DNA of 64,000 nucleotides from Burkholderia sp. 4M9327F10 (lineage in GTDB: Bacteria > Pseudomonadota > Gammaproteobacteria > Burkholderiales > Burkholderiaceae). The stretch spans positions 96,266 through 160,265 of the forward strand of contig NZ_SCNV01000013.1 in assembly GCF_005503145.1 (NCBI RefSeq), written 5' to 3'. A program made the position numbers and the translations under genes. The notes below the pieces were generated by a model, which was given only the letters and a program-made list of their open reading frames with translations, ran no database searches and was not told the DNA's origin. Below are positions 26,780-35,376 of this stretch, one piece after another (position 1 is the first letter of the stretch; the number at the start of each line of letters is the position of its first letter).

Positions 26780-27721
26780 ATGAGCATCATCAGCAGAACC
26801 GCACGGCTTATCAGCGGCGCACTCATCCTTGCAGGCGCACTGCAAGCCCCGGCAGACGCCGCCACGAGTCCCGCCATCAGCGAACATTCGCTCACGGCAA
26901 ACGGCGTCGAGCTGCATTACCTTCAAGCGGGTCACGGCGACGCCACGCCGGTGTTGCTGCTGCACGGCTATGCCGAAACGAGCCATATGTGGCTGCCGCT
27001 GATCGGACGACTCGACGACCGGCGCGTCGTGATTGCGCCGGACCTTCCCGGCGCCGGCGCCTCCAGCATGCCGGCAAGCGGCTACGACAAGAAAACCATG
27101 GCGCAGGACATCCACGCCATGATGCAGCAACTCGGTTATCGCAAGGTGAAGATCGTCGGACACGACATCGGTCTGATGGTCGCCTACGCGTACGCCGCGC
27201 AGTACCCGGACGAAGTCGAAAGCGTCACGTTGATGGATGCCTTTCTGCCTGGCGTAGGCGACTGGCAGAAGGTTTGGCTACTGCGTGACAAGTGGCACTT
27301 CAATTTTTACGGCGAAACACCGCTGAAGCTGGTTGAGGGACGCGAGCGGATCTACTTCGAACACTTCTGGAACGACTTCGCGGCAGACCCGGCGCACTCG
27401 GTTCCAGAGGCCGACCGCGAACTGTATGCGTCGATCTACGCGCAGCCGGGCAGAATGCGCGCTGGCTTCGAGTACTTCCACGCCTTCCCGCAAGATGCGA
27501 AAGATTTCGCAGAGTTTGCCCAAACACCGCTCACGATGCCCATGCTCGTGCTCGCGGGGGAAAAGGCGTCGGGGACTTTCCTGATCGATCAGGCGCGATT
27601 GGTCGACACGAATGTGCAGGGCGTGATCATCAACGGTTCGGGACACTGGCTGATGGAAGAAGCGCCCGAGCAGACCATGGCGGCGATCGTGCAGTTTATC
27701 GACGCGCGGGCAACGAAGTAA
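26780..27721 (+). CDS. Exported alpha/beta hydrolase, epoxide hydrolase/dehalogenase-like
   Basis: A 313-residue alpha/beta hydrolase with a signal peptide (ALILAGALQAPADAA). Nucleophile D129 in VGHDIGLMVAYAY, oxyanion motif HGYAETSHMW, PDLPGAGASS and base histidine in NGSGHWLMEEAPEQ. The DKWHFNFYG cap segment is like fluoroacetate dehalogenase/epoxide hydrolases. Periplasmic location is unusual for this group. Divergent LysR gene suggests inducible expression. Substrate unknown. Confidence 0.87.
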   Translation: MSIISRTARLISGALILAGALQAPADAATSPAISEHSLTANGVELHYLQAGHGDATPVLLLHGYAETSHMWLPLIGRLDDRRVVIAPDLPGAGASSMPASGYDKKTMAQDIHAMMQQLGYRKVKIVGHDIGLMVAYAYAAQYPDEVESVTLMDAFLPGVGDWQKVWLLRDKWHFNFYGETPLKLVEGRERIYFEHFWNDFAADPAHSVPEADRELYASIYAQPGRMRAGFEYFHAFPQDAKDFAEFAQTPLTMPMLVLAGEKASGTFLIDQARLVDTNVQGVIINGSGHWLMEEAPEQTMAAIVQFIDARATK

Positions 27722-27732
27722 GCTGCGCAGCG

Positions 27733-27752
27733 CGCCGGTCTTAAGGCCGGCG
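27733..27752. repeat. GC-rich inverted repeat after hydrolase gene
   Basis: CGCCGG and CCGGCG flank TCTTAAGG, 11 bases after the stop. It may act as a terminator hairpin, though there is no T-run. Confidence 0.35.
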
Positions 27753-27826
27753 GCACCTTCGCCGCGGCCTGCAGTGCACGCGCCGCGGCGAGTCCCTCTG
27801 CGCCGGGACCCGCGCGGCGCGGCCTC

Positions 27827-27859
27827 AAAGCTGCATCAAAGCTGCCTCAAAGCTGACTC
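27827..27859 (+). repeat. 11-bp tandem repeat at the SDR 3' end
   Basis: AAAGCTGCATC, AAAGCTGCCTC and AAAGCTGACTC in tandem, overlapping the end of the frameshifted SDR gene. Confidence 0.7.
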
Positions 27860-28595
27860 ATACCGCCATCCGCGATAACTTCCGTGCCGACGATAAATGC
27901 CGATTCCGCAGACGAGAGATGCAGCACGGTAGCGGCAATTTCCTCCGGCGTACCGAAACGACCGAGCGGAATCTGGTTGAGAATTTGCGCCGCCGTCGCT
28001 TCCAGCGTTGCGGCGTCGAAACCCAGCTTGCCGTAGATCGGCGTCTGCACCGGTCCCGGGCTGACCACGTTCACGCGCACACCGCGCGGCAGCAGTTCCG
28101 ACGACAGCGTCTTCGCCAGCGAGATCAGCGCGGCCTTGCTCGCTGCATAGACCGACGAACCCGGCATGCCGATGCGCGCATTGATCGAACCGTTCATCAC
28201 AATCGACGCCCCCGGTTCAACAACGGCAGCAGCGCCTGGATCTGGAAATAAGCGCCCTTGACGTTGGTGTCGAAGGTCAGATCCCAAAGCACTTCATCCA
28301 CCTCTGCGAACGGCGCGAACCTGGCGACGCCTGCATTGATAAACACGGCATCGAGCCGGATGTTGGCCTGAGCGAGCGTGCTCGCCAGTTCTGCCGCCGC
28401 GTCGAGCGAGCCGGCATCATTGCGAATGGCCAGTGCTTGCGCGCCGAGCACGCGCTTTGCATCTTCGAGCGCGGCAGTATCGCGGCCCGTAATGACCACG
28501 CGTGCCCCTTCGGCAGCGAATGCCTTGGCGGTTGCGAGGCCGATGCCGCTGCTGCCGCCGGTGACGAGTACAGATTTACCTTGAAAGCGAGTCAT
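27847..28595 (-). pseudogene. Short-chain dehydrogenase split by a frameshift
   Basis: Two overlapping frames together give a complete SDR. The first (from 28595) has VTGGSSGIGLA, FINAGVARF and runs to YFQIQALLPLLN then goes out of frame. The second (to 27847) continues PGASIVMNGSINARIGM, the active site YAASKAAL, and ends EVIADGGMSQL. One missing base near 28208-28215, in CGCCCCCGG, would restore a normal protein. Either a real frameshift or a base-calling error in a G/C run. Upstream of it lies norR in the same orientation. Confidence 0.8.
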
Positions 28596-28732
28596 GATTC
28601 TCTCCAGTGAGTTGGATTCGGTGAGTTACCGTGAATGCATGATGCGCTGACCCGGTTCGCTTGCCGTACGACGTGAGCGACGTAGTCGTTCGAAATTATC
28701 GAACATTTATCAGAGCTCAAATCTGGCTGAAT

Positions 28733-30283
28733 CTATTTCAAGCCGAGCCTCTTGGCCAGCCGGTTGAGGTTCGCGCGATCGAGTCCCAGTTCGCGCGCCG
28801 CGGCGGCCCAGTTCTGCTGGTGGCGCTCGAGTGTATCGAGCACCATTGTCCGTTCGAACGCGGTGACAGCGCTGCGAAAATCCGCTCCAACAGGCGCTGT
28901 TGCACTCGCGTCGGCAACCTGCTCGTTACGCGTCTCAAGCGGCACGGCGAGCGCAAGATCCGCCGCGCTCAGGGTCAGGATGCGCCGCCGCTCGCGGTTG
29001 GCGGCCAGCGCCTTGAGCGCGCTGCGGCCAATCAGATGTTCGAGCTCGCGCACATTGCCAGGCCACGGATAGCGTAACAGCGCCGCTTGTGCATCTGCCG
29101 CGAGGCGCAGGCTCAACAGGCCGAGCCGCGAGCGGTTTTCTTCGAGGAAAAAACCCGCCAGCAGCAACACATCCCTGCCCCGCTCGCGCAGCGGCGGCAC
29201 CCGTAACGGATAAACGCTGAGCCGGTGATAAAAGTCCGCGCGAAACCGCCCTGCCCGCACTTCCTCGGCAAGATCGCGATTGGTGGCGGCAATCAGGCGC
29301 ACGTCGACCTTGTGTTCATGGTCTGAACCTATCCGCTGCAACTGGCCGTTCTGCAACACGCGCAAGAGCTTCGCCTGCACGGCGAGCGGCAATTCGCCGA
29401 CTTCATCGAGAAACAGCGTGCCGCCATCGGCCAGTTCGAACTTGCCGCGCCGGTCTGAGGACGCGCCCGAGAACGCCCCGCGCACATGGCCGAACAGTTC
29501 GCTTTCGACGAGCGTATCCGGCAACGCGGCGCAATTGAGGCTGATGAGAGGCTTGTTGGCCCGCGCCGACAGTGCATGAATCGCGTTGGCCACGAGTTCC
29601 TTGCCGACACCGGTCTCGCCGGTGACCAGCACCGTCAGGTCGCTGGCGGCGACAACTTTGATCTCTTCGAGCAGATGCTGATGCGGCGCGCTGCTGCCGA
29701 TCATCTCGCGGCGGCTCTGCCCGCTCGCCTGCCGGTACGCTTCCGCGCGGCTGCGTTCCTCCTCGCTTGCGCGCGCCAGCGTGTCGATCCGCTCCACCAC
29801 GCTGACGGTCGCGGCCGCGAGGCTCAGGAAAGCGTGTAGCGAAGCCATGTCGAGATCGTCGAAGCGTGCCGGGTCGAGCGAATCGAGCGTGAGCAGTCCC
29901 CATGGCCGTCCGGCGATGAGAAGCGGACAACCGAGGCAGTCGTGCACTTCAAGCTGGCCAGCCACACCTTGCACAAGTCCGTCATACGGATCGGGCAGTT
30001 CGGAGTCGGCCGCAAAACGTGTCGGCTCCGCGCGCGACAGCAGTTGTGCAAAGCGCGGATGGTCGCTGACGCGAAAACGCCGCCCGAGCGTGTCGCTGCT
30101 CAAGCCGTCGATCGCGAGCGGGACAAGGGTGTCGCCTTCGAGGCGCAACAACGCCGCGGCGTCGCCTGGAAACAACGTGCGCAGGCTGCTCAGCAAACGG
30201 CGATAGCGCTCGGTATCCGGGAGGTCGCGCGACAGATCCTGCATCAGCGGCGTCAGCGCGTCGAGCAAGGCGCGCGCAGTCAT
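28733..30283 (-). CDS. norR: NorR, nitric oxide-responsive sigma-54 activator
   Basis: A 516-residue enhancer-binding protein. N-terminal GAF domain with NorR iron-site region SELPDPYDG (94-102) and H114/C116 (VHDCLG); AAA+ domain with Walker A GETGVGKE (222-229), Walker B FLDEVGE (291-297) and sigma-54 contact loop GAFSGA (269-274, where the usual sequence is GAFTGA); C-terminal Fis HTH ([19 protein letters not shown]). Divergent from hmp, with a NorR box between. Start 30283 is chosen since a start at 30328 would place the NorR box inside the gene. Activates NO detoxification genes. Confidence 0.93.
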   Translation of the reverse strand: MTARALLDALTPLMQDLSRDLPDTERYRRLLSSLRTLFPGDAAALLRLEGDTLVPLAIDGLSSDTLGRRFRVSDHPRFAQLLSRAEPTRFAADSELPDPYDGLVQGVAGQLEVHDCLGCPLLIAGRPWGLLTLDSLDPARFDDLDMASLHAFLSLAAATVSVVERIDTLARASEEERSRAEAYRQASGQSRREMIGSSAPHQHLLEEIKVVAASDLTVLVTGETGVGKELVANAIHALSARANKPLISLNCAALPDTLVESELFGHVRGAFSGASSDRRGKFELADGGTLFLDEVGELPLAVQAKLLRVLQNGQLQRIGSDHEHKVDVRLIAATNRDLAEEVRAGRFRADFYHRLSVYPLRVPPLRERGRDVLLLAGFFLEENRSRLGLLSLRLAADAQAALLRYPWPGNVRELEHLIGRSALKALAANRERRRILTLSAADLALAVPLETRNEQVADASATAPVGADFRSAVTAFERTMVLDTLERHQQNWAAAARELGLDRANLNRLAKRLGLK

Positions 30284-30313
30284 TTTGACCTCAGATGCAG
30301 TCGATCCGACCAG

Positions 30314-30326
30314 GGTCGAATTAACC
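30314..30326. promoter_or_regulatory. NorR binding site
   Basis: GGT-CGAATTA-ACC matches the NorR enhancer consensus GGT-N7-ACC. A weaker GT-N7-AC match lies at 30300-30310. Confidence 0.6.
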
Positions 30327-30367
30327 ATTCTATATTTTAAGCAATTGATTTAAATGGATTTTACACC

Positions 30368-30382
30368 TGGCACGAAAGATGG
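30368..30382 (+). promoter_or_regulatory. hmp: Candidate sigma-54 promoter of hmp
   Basis: TGGCACGAAAGATGG: the -24 GG element with CAC is good; the -12 element reads GG where GC is expected, so a weak match. It sits 42 bases downstream of the NorR box. Confidence 0.4.
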
Positions 30383-30440
30383 ATAGAGAGAACCGCAGCC
30401 GGCACACGGCTGAACCTTAACTGAAACAGGGATTCGCATC

Positions 30441-31622
30441 ATGCTCTCCGCTGAACATCGCGCCATCATCAAAGCCACCGTCCCGTTGCTTGAAAGCGGC
30501 GGCGAAGCACTCACCACGCACTTCTACAAGCTGCTCCTGAGCGAGCATCCCGAGGTCCGGCCGCTCTTCAATGCCGCGAATCAGGCAAGCGGCGCGCAAC
30601 AGCGCGCCCTTGCCAACGGCGTGCTGATGTACGCGCGCCATATCGACCAGCTTGAACAGCTCGGCGGCCTGGTCGCGCAGATCGTCAACAAGCACGTCGT
30701 GTTGAATATCCTGCCCGAGCACTATCCATTGGTCGGCAAGTGCCTGCTCCGAGCTATCCGTGAAGTGCTCGGCGCAGAGATCGCCACCGATGCGGTAATC
30801 GAAGCATGGGCGGCCGCATATCAGCAACTCGCCGATCTGCTGAGCGGACTCGAAGAACAACTGTACGCGCAACGCGCCGCGGCGCCAGGTGGATGGCGCG
30901 GCACGCGGCTATTCCGCGTCGCGCGCAAAGTGCGGGAGAGCGACGAGATTACCTCGTTCTACCTGCGCCCCGCCGACCGCGGGCCCGTGCTTGCATTCGA
31001 ACCCGGCCAATACATCGGCGTGCGGCTGCTGATCGACGGTGAAGAGATGCGTCGCAACTATTCGCTTTCGGCCGCGGCCAATGGTCACGAATACCGCATC
31101 AGCGTGAAGCGCGAGCCTAATGGGAAGGTGTCGAATCATCTGCATGCACAGGTGAACGAAGGCGATACGCTCGAACTGTTTGCACCGGCCGGCGACTTCA
31201 GGCTCGTTCCCAGCGACAAACCGCTGGTGCTGATCAGCGGCGGTGTCGGCATCACGCCGACCATGGCGATGCTGGAGACTGCACTTGAAACGCCACGCCC
31301 GGTGCATTTCATTCACGCGGCGCGCCATGGCGGTGTGCACGCATTCCGCGCGACCATCGACGCGCTGGCCGCCCGCTATCCGCAGCTCAGGCGCTTCTAT
31401 TGCTATGAGGAACAGCGTGCGGAAGATCCCGACGCCGATGCAACCGGCTATCTCGACGCGGCCCGGCTCAATGAATGGTTGCCGCAAACACGCGACGTGG
31501 ACGTTTATTTCCTTGGCCCGGTTGCATTCATGAAAGCGGTGAAGCGACATCTGAAGACAGTCGGCGTGCCGGAATCACAAAGCCGTTACGAGTTCTTCGG
31601 TCCGGCTGCGGCGCTCGAATAA
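30441..31622 (+). CDS. hmp: Flavohemoprotein, nitric oxide dioxygenase
   Basis: A 393-residue Hmp that oxidises NO to nitrate with O2 and NAD(P)H. Globin domain (1-137) with distal Y29 and proximal H85 (NKHVVLNILPEHYP); FAD domain with RRNYSLSAA; NAD domain with ISGGVGITPTMAML and the C-terminal YEFFGPA. Divergent from norR with a NorR box between, so NO-inducible. A ribosome site (CAGGGA) lies upstream of ATG. Cytoplasmic. Confidence 0.95.
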   Translation: MLSAEHRAIIKATVPLLESGGEALTTHFYKLLLSEHPEVRPLFNAANQASGAQQRALANGVLMYARHIDQLEQLGGLVAQIVNKHVVLNILPEHYPLVGKCLLRAIREVLGAEIATDAVIEAWAAAYQQLADLLSGLEEQLYAQRAAAPGGWRGTRLFRVARKVRESDEITSFYLRPADRGPVLAFEPGQYIGVRLLIDGEEMRRNYSLSAAANGHEYRISVKREPNGKVSNHLHAQVNEGDTLELFAPAGDFRLVPSDKPLVLISGGVGITPTMAMLETALETPRPVHFIHAARHGGVHAFRATIDALAARYPQLRRFYCYEEQRAEDPDADATGYLDAARLNEWLPQTRDVDVYFLGPVAFMKAVKRHLKTVGVPESQSRYEFFGPAAALE

Positions 31623-31650
31623 CCCCCTCTCACCCTCTCCGCAAGCGCCC

Positions 31651-31692
31651 GAGTGCGAACCCTGCTGTGCACCATTCTTGGTTCGCACTCGC
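31651..31692. repeat. Perfect 12-bp inverted repeat after hmp
   Basis: CGAGTGCGAACC and GGTTCGCACTCG around an 18-base loop, 28 bases after the hmp stop. Strong hairpin without a T-run; could be a terminator, mRNA-stability hairpin or protein site. The rest of 31623-31926 is featureless apart from a short AT-rich stretch near 31850. Confidence 0.6.
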
Positions 31693-31926
31693 ATCAGGCT
31701 GCCTGGGCGATCCTTATGCTTCCACCCGCAATAGGTGCTCACACCGATTAGTCACACTAAACGACTACTCCATGAATCTGTCACTACACTGACACAGTAA
31801 GGTCACGTGCGACATCGGCGCAACGAACGAGGCTCAATTTCACGGCATTTGACAAAATTTAATTTGGGTCATCGTCTTATATCGAGCAGACTCCGTAAAC
31901 CGCACGATTGAACGACGGGGAAATTC

Positions 31927-32349
31927 GTGAACATTGAAGATACGTGGAACGCTCACATGCGCCGCGCGCCCGTGGACGCTACGAGGAAGCAACAGCAGAC
32001 TGCATCGCGTGCAAGGCGCGTCATGCAGGTTTTCATCGTGCTCGTCTGTATCTGGTCGCTCATCGAGACACCTTGGGAAGTCAGCCCCGGCGACGGCATG
32101 GCTCACATCGCCGCGCTGTTGCTCGCCAAATGCCTGCTGTTCGCCATAGGCGCCGCCGCCTATTTTGGCGCGCCCTACGCACGCTCGGTGTTTGCGTTCC
32201 TGTGCGGCGCGAGCTTGCTCGCAGTCGCTTCCGCGCTGCCGTTCGAATACGCGATTTCACATGAGCTGTTCACGCTCTCGCTGATCGAGTGCCTGTGCAA
32301 GGTTGCGCTGGTCGTGAGCTACACGGTCTGGTACGTTAAAAATCATTAA
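31927..32349 (+). CDS. Small integral membrane protein, unknown function
   Basis: A 140-residue protein with four hydrophobic segments (about 33-47, 59-79, 83-106 and 116-136) after a basic N terminus. GTG start 31927 is preceded by GGGGAA. Not recognised; placed between hmp and a convergent efflux operon. Residues SLIETPWEVSPGDGMAHIAA near 44-63 may be a conserved loop. Probably real given length, hydrophobic pattern and codon use. Confidence 0.65.
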   Translation: MNIEDTWNAHMRRAPVDATRKQQQTASRARRVMQVFIVLVCIWSLIETPWEVSPGDGMAHIAALLLAKCLLFAIGAAAYFGAPYARSVFAFLCGASLLAVASALPFEYAISHELFTLSLIECLCKVALVVSYTVWYVKNH

Positions 32350-32391
32350 GCGGCGCGTGCCCGCACGCGCCGCATGCCAACTCGTCCCTCG

Positions 32392-33951
32392 TCAATGCGC
32401 GGCGGCCGCCGACGCATCCGCACCGCCCTTACCAGGCCTGGTCACCCAGATCAGCGGAATGATCGCGACGAAAATCACCGCTGACAGCCAGAAGATGTCG
32501 TTGAGGCCAAGCATGGCGGCCTGCGTGTCGAGTGAACGCTCGAAGAATGCCAGCGCCTGCTGCGACCCGCCGCCAAGCGCCGAATGCAAGGCATTGAGCG
32601 AAGCCACAAAAGTCGGATTATTGACGCTCGCCTGCTCAGCGAGGCGCGCATGATGCAGGATGGTGCGGTCGTTCCAGCCAGTGCTCGTCAGCGAGGTGCC
32701 CACGGCACCGGCAAATACGCGCACGAAGTTCGACAAGCCAGCTGCTGCGGGAATCTTTTCAGCCGGTAAGCCTGAGAGAATGATTGCAGTCAACGGTACG
32801 AAGAAGAAACCCGTTGGAAAACCCTGCAGCAAAGTGGGTAAAACAAGCGTCCAGGTATCGACGCCGGTCGTGTAGCCCGAGCGCATGAAGAACACGCCCG
32901 CAAAACCGAGGAACGACAGCGTGGCGAGCACCCGCGCATCGGATTTCGGCATCAGCTTGGCGATCACCGGCGCAAGCAGCACGGCGAAGATGCCAAGCGG
33001 CGCAGTGGCTAAACCGGCATCCACCGCGCGATAGTTCAGATACTCCTGCATCCACTGCGGCAATAGCACGAGGTTCGAGAAGAACACCGCATAGGCGACG
33101 GAGATCGCCACCGTGCCGCCGAGGAAATTACGCCCCGCGAACAGACGCAGATTCACGATCGGATTCTTCTCGGTCAGCTCCCAGATCAAAAAGAAGACGA
33201 AGCTGATCAGTGCCACCACCGTCAACGCGACAATCACCGGCGAGTTGAACCAGTCGAGGTCCTTGCCTTTGTCGAGCATCACCTGCAGCGAACCGACCCA
33301 GGCGATCAGCGACAGCAGACCCACCTTGTCGATCGGCAAGCGCCTTGTCGGCGTTTCGCGGTCACGATAGATCGCCCACGTGACGGCTGCCGCAAAGATG
33401 CCCACGGGGATGTTGATGTAGAAGATCCATGACCATGAGTAACTGTCGGTAATCCAGCCGCCCAATGCCGGGCCGGCAATCGGGCCGACAGTTGCCGTCA
33501 TCGCCCACAGGGCGAGCGCATGCGAGCTCTTTTCCTTCGGATATGAACCCAGCAAGATCGCCTGCGACAGCGGAATCAGCGGCCCCGCCACCGCCCCCTG
33601 CACGATCCGCGCGGCAAGCAGCACCGGCAGTGTCGGCGCCATGCCGCACATCCAGGAGGACAGCACGAACAGCAGGATCGCCCAGACGAACAGCTTGACC
33701 TGCCCGACCCGTTGCGTGAGCCATCCGGTGAGCGGAATCGAGATCGCGTTGGCGGCGGAAAACAGCGTGATAACCCAGGTTCCCTCGTCGACCGATACGC
33801 CGAGGTTGCCGGAGATTGTCGGAATCGCGACATTGGCAATTGAGGAATCCAACACATTCATGAAAGTGGCCAACGCCACCGCAAGGGTCGCCAGCACCAG
33901 TTTGCCGCCGGAAAGCGGCGCGAGTGCGGCTGGTTGGGTCGATTGATTCAT
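32392..33951 (-). CDS. emrB: EmrB/QacA-type MFS drug exporter (DHA2)
   Basis: A 519-residue MFS transporter of the 14-TM DHA2 family. Signatures: DSSIANVAIPTISG in TM1, the motif ARIVQGAVAGPLIP, and WAMTATVGPIAGPALGGWI (motif C of antiporters). Third structural gene of a marR-OMF-emrA-emrB operon, forming a tripartite pump with the membrane fusion and outer membrane proteins. Exports hydrophobic toxicants (family knowledge). The 103-base gap before it has its own copy of the operon's 12-bp operator. Confidence 0.92.
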   Translation of the reverse strand: MNQSTQPAALAPLSGGKLVLATLAVALATFMNVLDSSIANVAIPTISGNLGVSVDEGTWVITLFSAANAISIPLTGWLTQRVGQVKLFVWAILLFVLSSWMCGMAPTLPVLLAARIVQGAVAGPLIPLSQAILLGSYPKEKSSHALALWAMTATVGPIAGPALGGWITDSYSWSWIFYINIPVGIFAAAVTWAIYRDRETPTRRLPIDKVGLLSLIAWVGSLQVMLDKGKDLDWFNSPVIVALTVVALISFVFFLIWELTEKNPIVNLRLFAGRNFLGGTVAISVAYAVFFSNLVLLPQWMQEYLNYRAVDAGLATAPLGIFAVLLAPVIAKLMPKSDARVLATLSFLGFAGVFFMRSGYTTGVDTWTLVLPTLLQGFPTGFFFVPLTAIILSGLPAEKIPAAAGLSNFVRVFAGAVGTSLTSTGWNDRTILHHARLAEQASVNNPTFVASLNALHSALGGGSQQALAFFERSLDTQAAMLGLNDIFWLSAVIFVAIIPLIWVTRPGKGGADASAAAAH

Positions 33952-33999
33952 TTCATCACCGTTAGAAGGGGATGACGGTCAGAGCGATCGGATTTCTAT

Positions 34000-34011
34000 C
34001 TGACCTGTCAG
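34000..34011. promoter_or_regulatory. MarR-type operator copy upstream of emrB
   Basis: CTGACCTGTCAG palindrome (5-bp arms). Identical to the copy at 36943-36954 and followed by the same GGGTAAAAAA sequence. Confidence 0.6.
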
Positions 34012-34054
34012 CTAATTGGGTAAAAAATTTTGTGACCATGCATGCGCATTCGAG

Positions 34055-35332
34055 TCAACCGGCATTGCGGCCGGCATCGTGGCGGGCGGCGGTCTTTTGC
34101 GGAGCACTCGCAGTTGCGTCGCGGCCAAGCGGCATGTTCTGCGCAATGATCTGCGCGATTTCCGCGTCCGCCGCAGCGCCATACTGGGCGAACACATCGG
34201 TGCGATACGACGTGTTGGTTGCGGCGGCCAACTGCGTGCCCGACTGGTCATGCGTGTCCACGTCGACCTGCATCGACAGGCCAATCCGCAACGGATGTGT
34301 GTCGAGTTCATGCTGGTCGAGTTGCACGCGCACCGGCAGGCGTTGCACCACCTTGATCCAGTTGCCGGTGGCGTTTTGTGCCGGCAACACGTCGAAGGCC
34401 GCACCCGTGCCCGCCGAGAAACCCACCACCTTGCCGTGATACTTGACGCTGGAACCATAGACGTCGGCTGTCAGCATGACGGGCTGACCGATGCGCATAT
34501 GGCGCAGCTGGCCCTCCTTGAAGTTGGCGTCGACCCACACGCCGTCGAGCGGCACGATCGCCATCAAGGGTGTACCGGGGGCGACGCGCTGGCCCACCTG
34601 CACCGAACGCTGCGCCACATAGCCCGTCACCGGTGCGGGCAAGGTGTCGCGTGCGTATTCGAGGTAGGCGTCGCGCACCTTCGAGGCGGCTGCCTGCACA
34701 TCGGGATGCCCGGCGACTGTCGTGCGATCGGTCAAGGCGTGATTGGCTTCGGCCTGCTGACGCGCCGCTTCGAGCGCGGCTTCGGCGGAGTCGACCGCGT
34801 CGTGCGCGTGGCTAATGTCTTCGCCCGATACCGCCCCCGTTCCGGCCACCGCTTCGCGCCGCTTCAGGTCATCGTTCGCGCGCGCCAGGTCAGCCTCACG
34901 CTGGGCAATGTTGGCGGCATAGAACTCGTTGTTCACGTAGAGACCGCTAACCTGCCGCACGGTCTGACCGAGCGTCGCTTCGGCGTTCAACAACGCAACT
35001 TTTGCGTCAGCGCCGTCGAGCGTGACCACCGGGTCGCCCTGCTTGACGATCTGCGTGTCGTCCGCGTTGACGGCGACCACCGTGCCGCTAACCTGCGGGG
35101 TCAATTGCACGAGGTTGCCGCTGACATAGGCGTCGTCGGTGGACTGATGGAAACGCCCAATCGTGAAATAGTAGGCGCCGTACGCTGCGCCGGACACCGC
35201 GATGGCGGCGGCCAGCAGCGTCAGCATCAGCTTGCGCTTCGGCGGATCCGCCTGTTCAGTTTGTTCAGCCTGTTCGACCTGTTCACGGGGTTTGGCTTGA
35301 GCCGTCGTGCGCTCGATGGTGGTATCGCTCAT
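34055..35332 (-). CDS. emrA: EmrA/HlyD membrane fusion protein
   Basis: A 425-residue periplasmic adaptor. N-terminal EQ-rich region, one TM helix (LMLTLLAAAIAVSGAAYGAYY), then FHQSTDDAYVSGNLVQLTPQ, the EmrA hallmark, long coiled coil (residues 100-200) and C-terminal beta barrel (VWVDANFKEGQLRHMRIGQP). Connects EmrB to the outer membrane protein. Start ATG 35332 (MSDTTIERTT). Confidence 0.92.
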   Translation of the reverse strand: MSDTTIERTTAQAKPREQVEQAEQTEQADPPKRKLMLTLLAAAIAVSGAAYGAYYFTIGRFHQSTDDAYVSGNLVQLTPQVSGTVVAVNADDTQIVKQGDPVVTLDGADAKVALLNAEATLGQTVRQVSGLYVNNEFYAANIAQREADLARANDDLKRREAVAGTGAVSGEDISHAHDAVDSAEAALEAARQQAEANHALTDRTTVAGHPDVQAAASKVRDAYLEYARDTLPAPVTGYVAQRSVQVGQRVAPGTPLMAIVPLDGVWVDANFKEGQLRHMRIGQPVMLTADVYGSSVKYHGKVVGFSAGTGAAFDVLPAQNATGNWIKVVQRLPVRVQLDQHELDTHPLRIGLSMQVDVDTHDQSGTQLAAATNTSYRTDVFAQYGAAADAEIAQIIAQNMPLGRDATASAPQKTAARHDAGRNAG

Positions 35333-35376
35333 TTCAATGACTCCAGGCAAAGAATTAAGGTGTCGCGAGAAACGCT

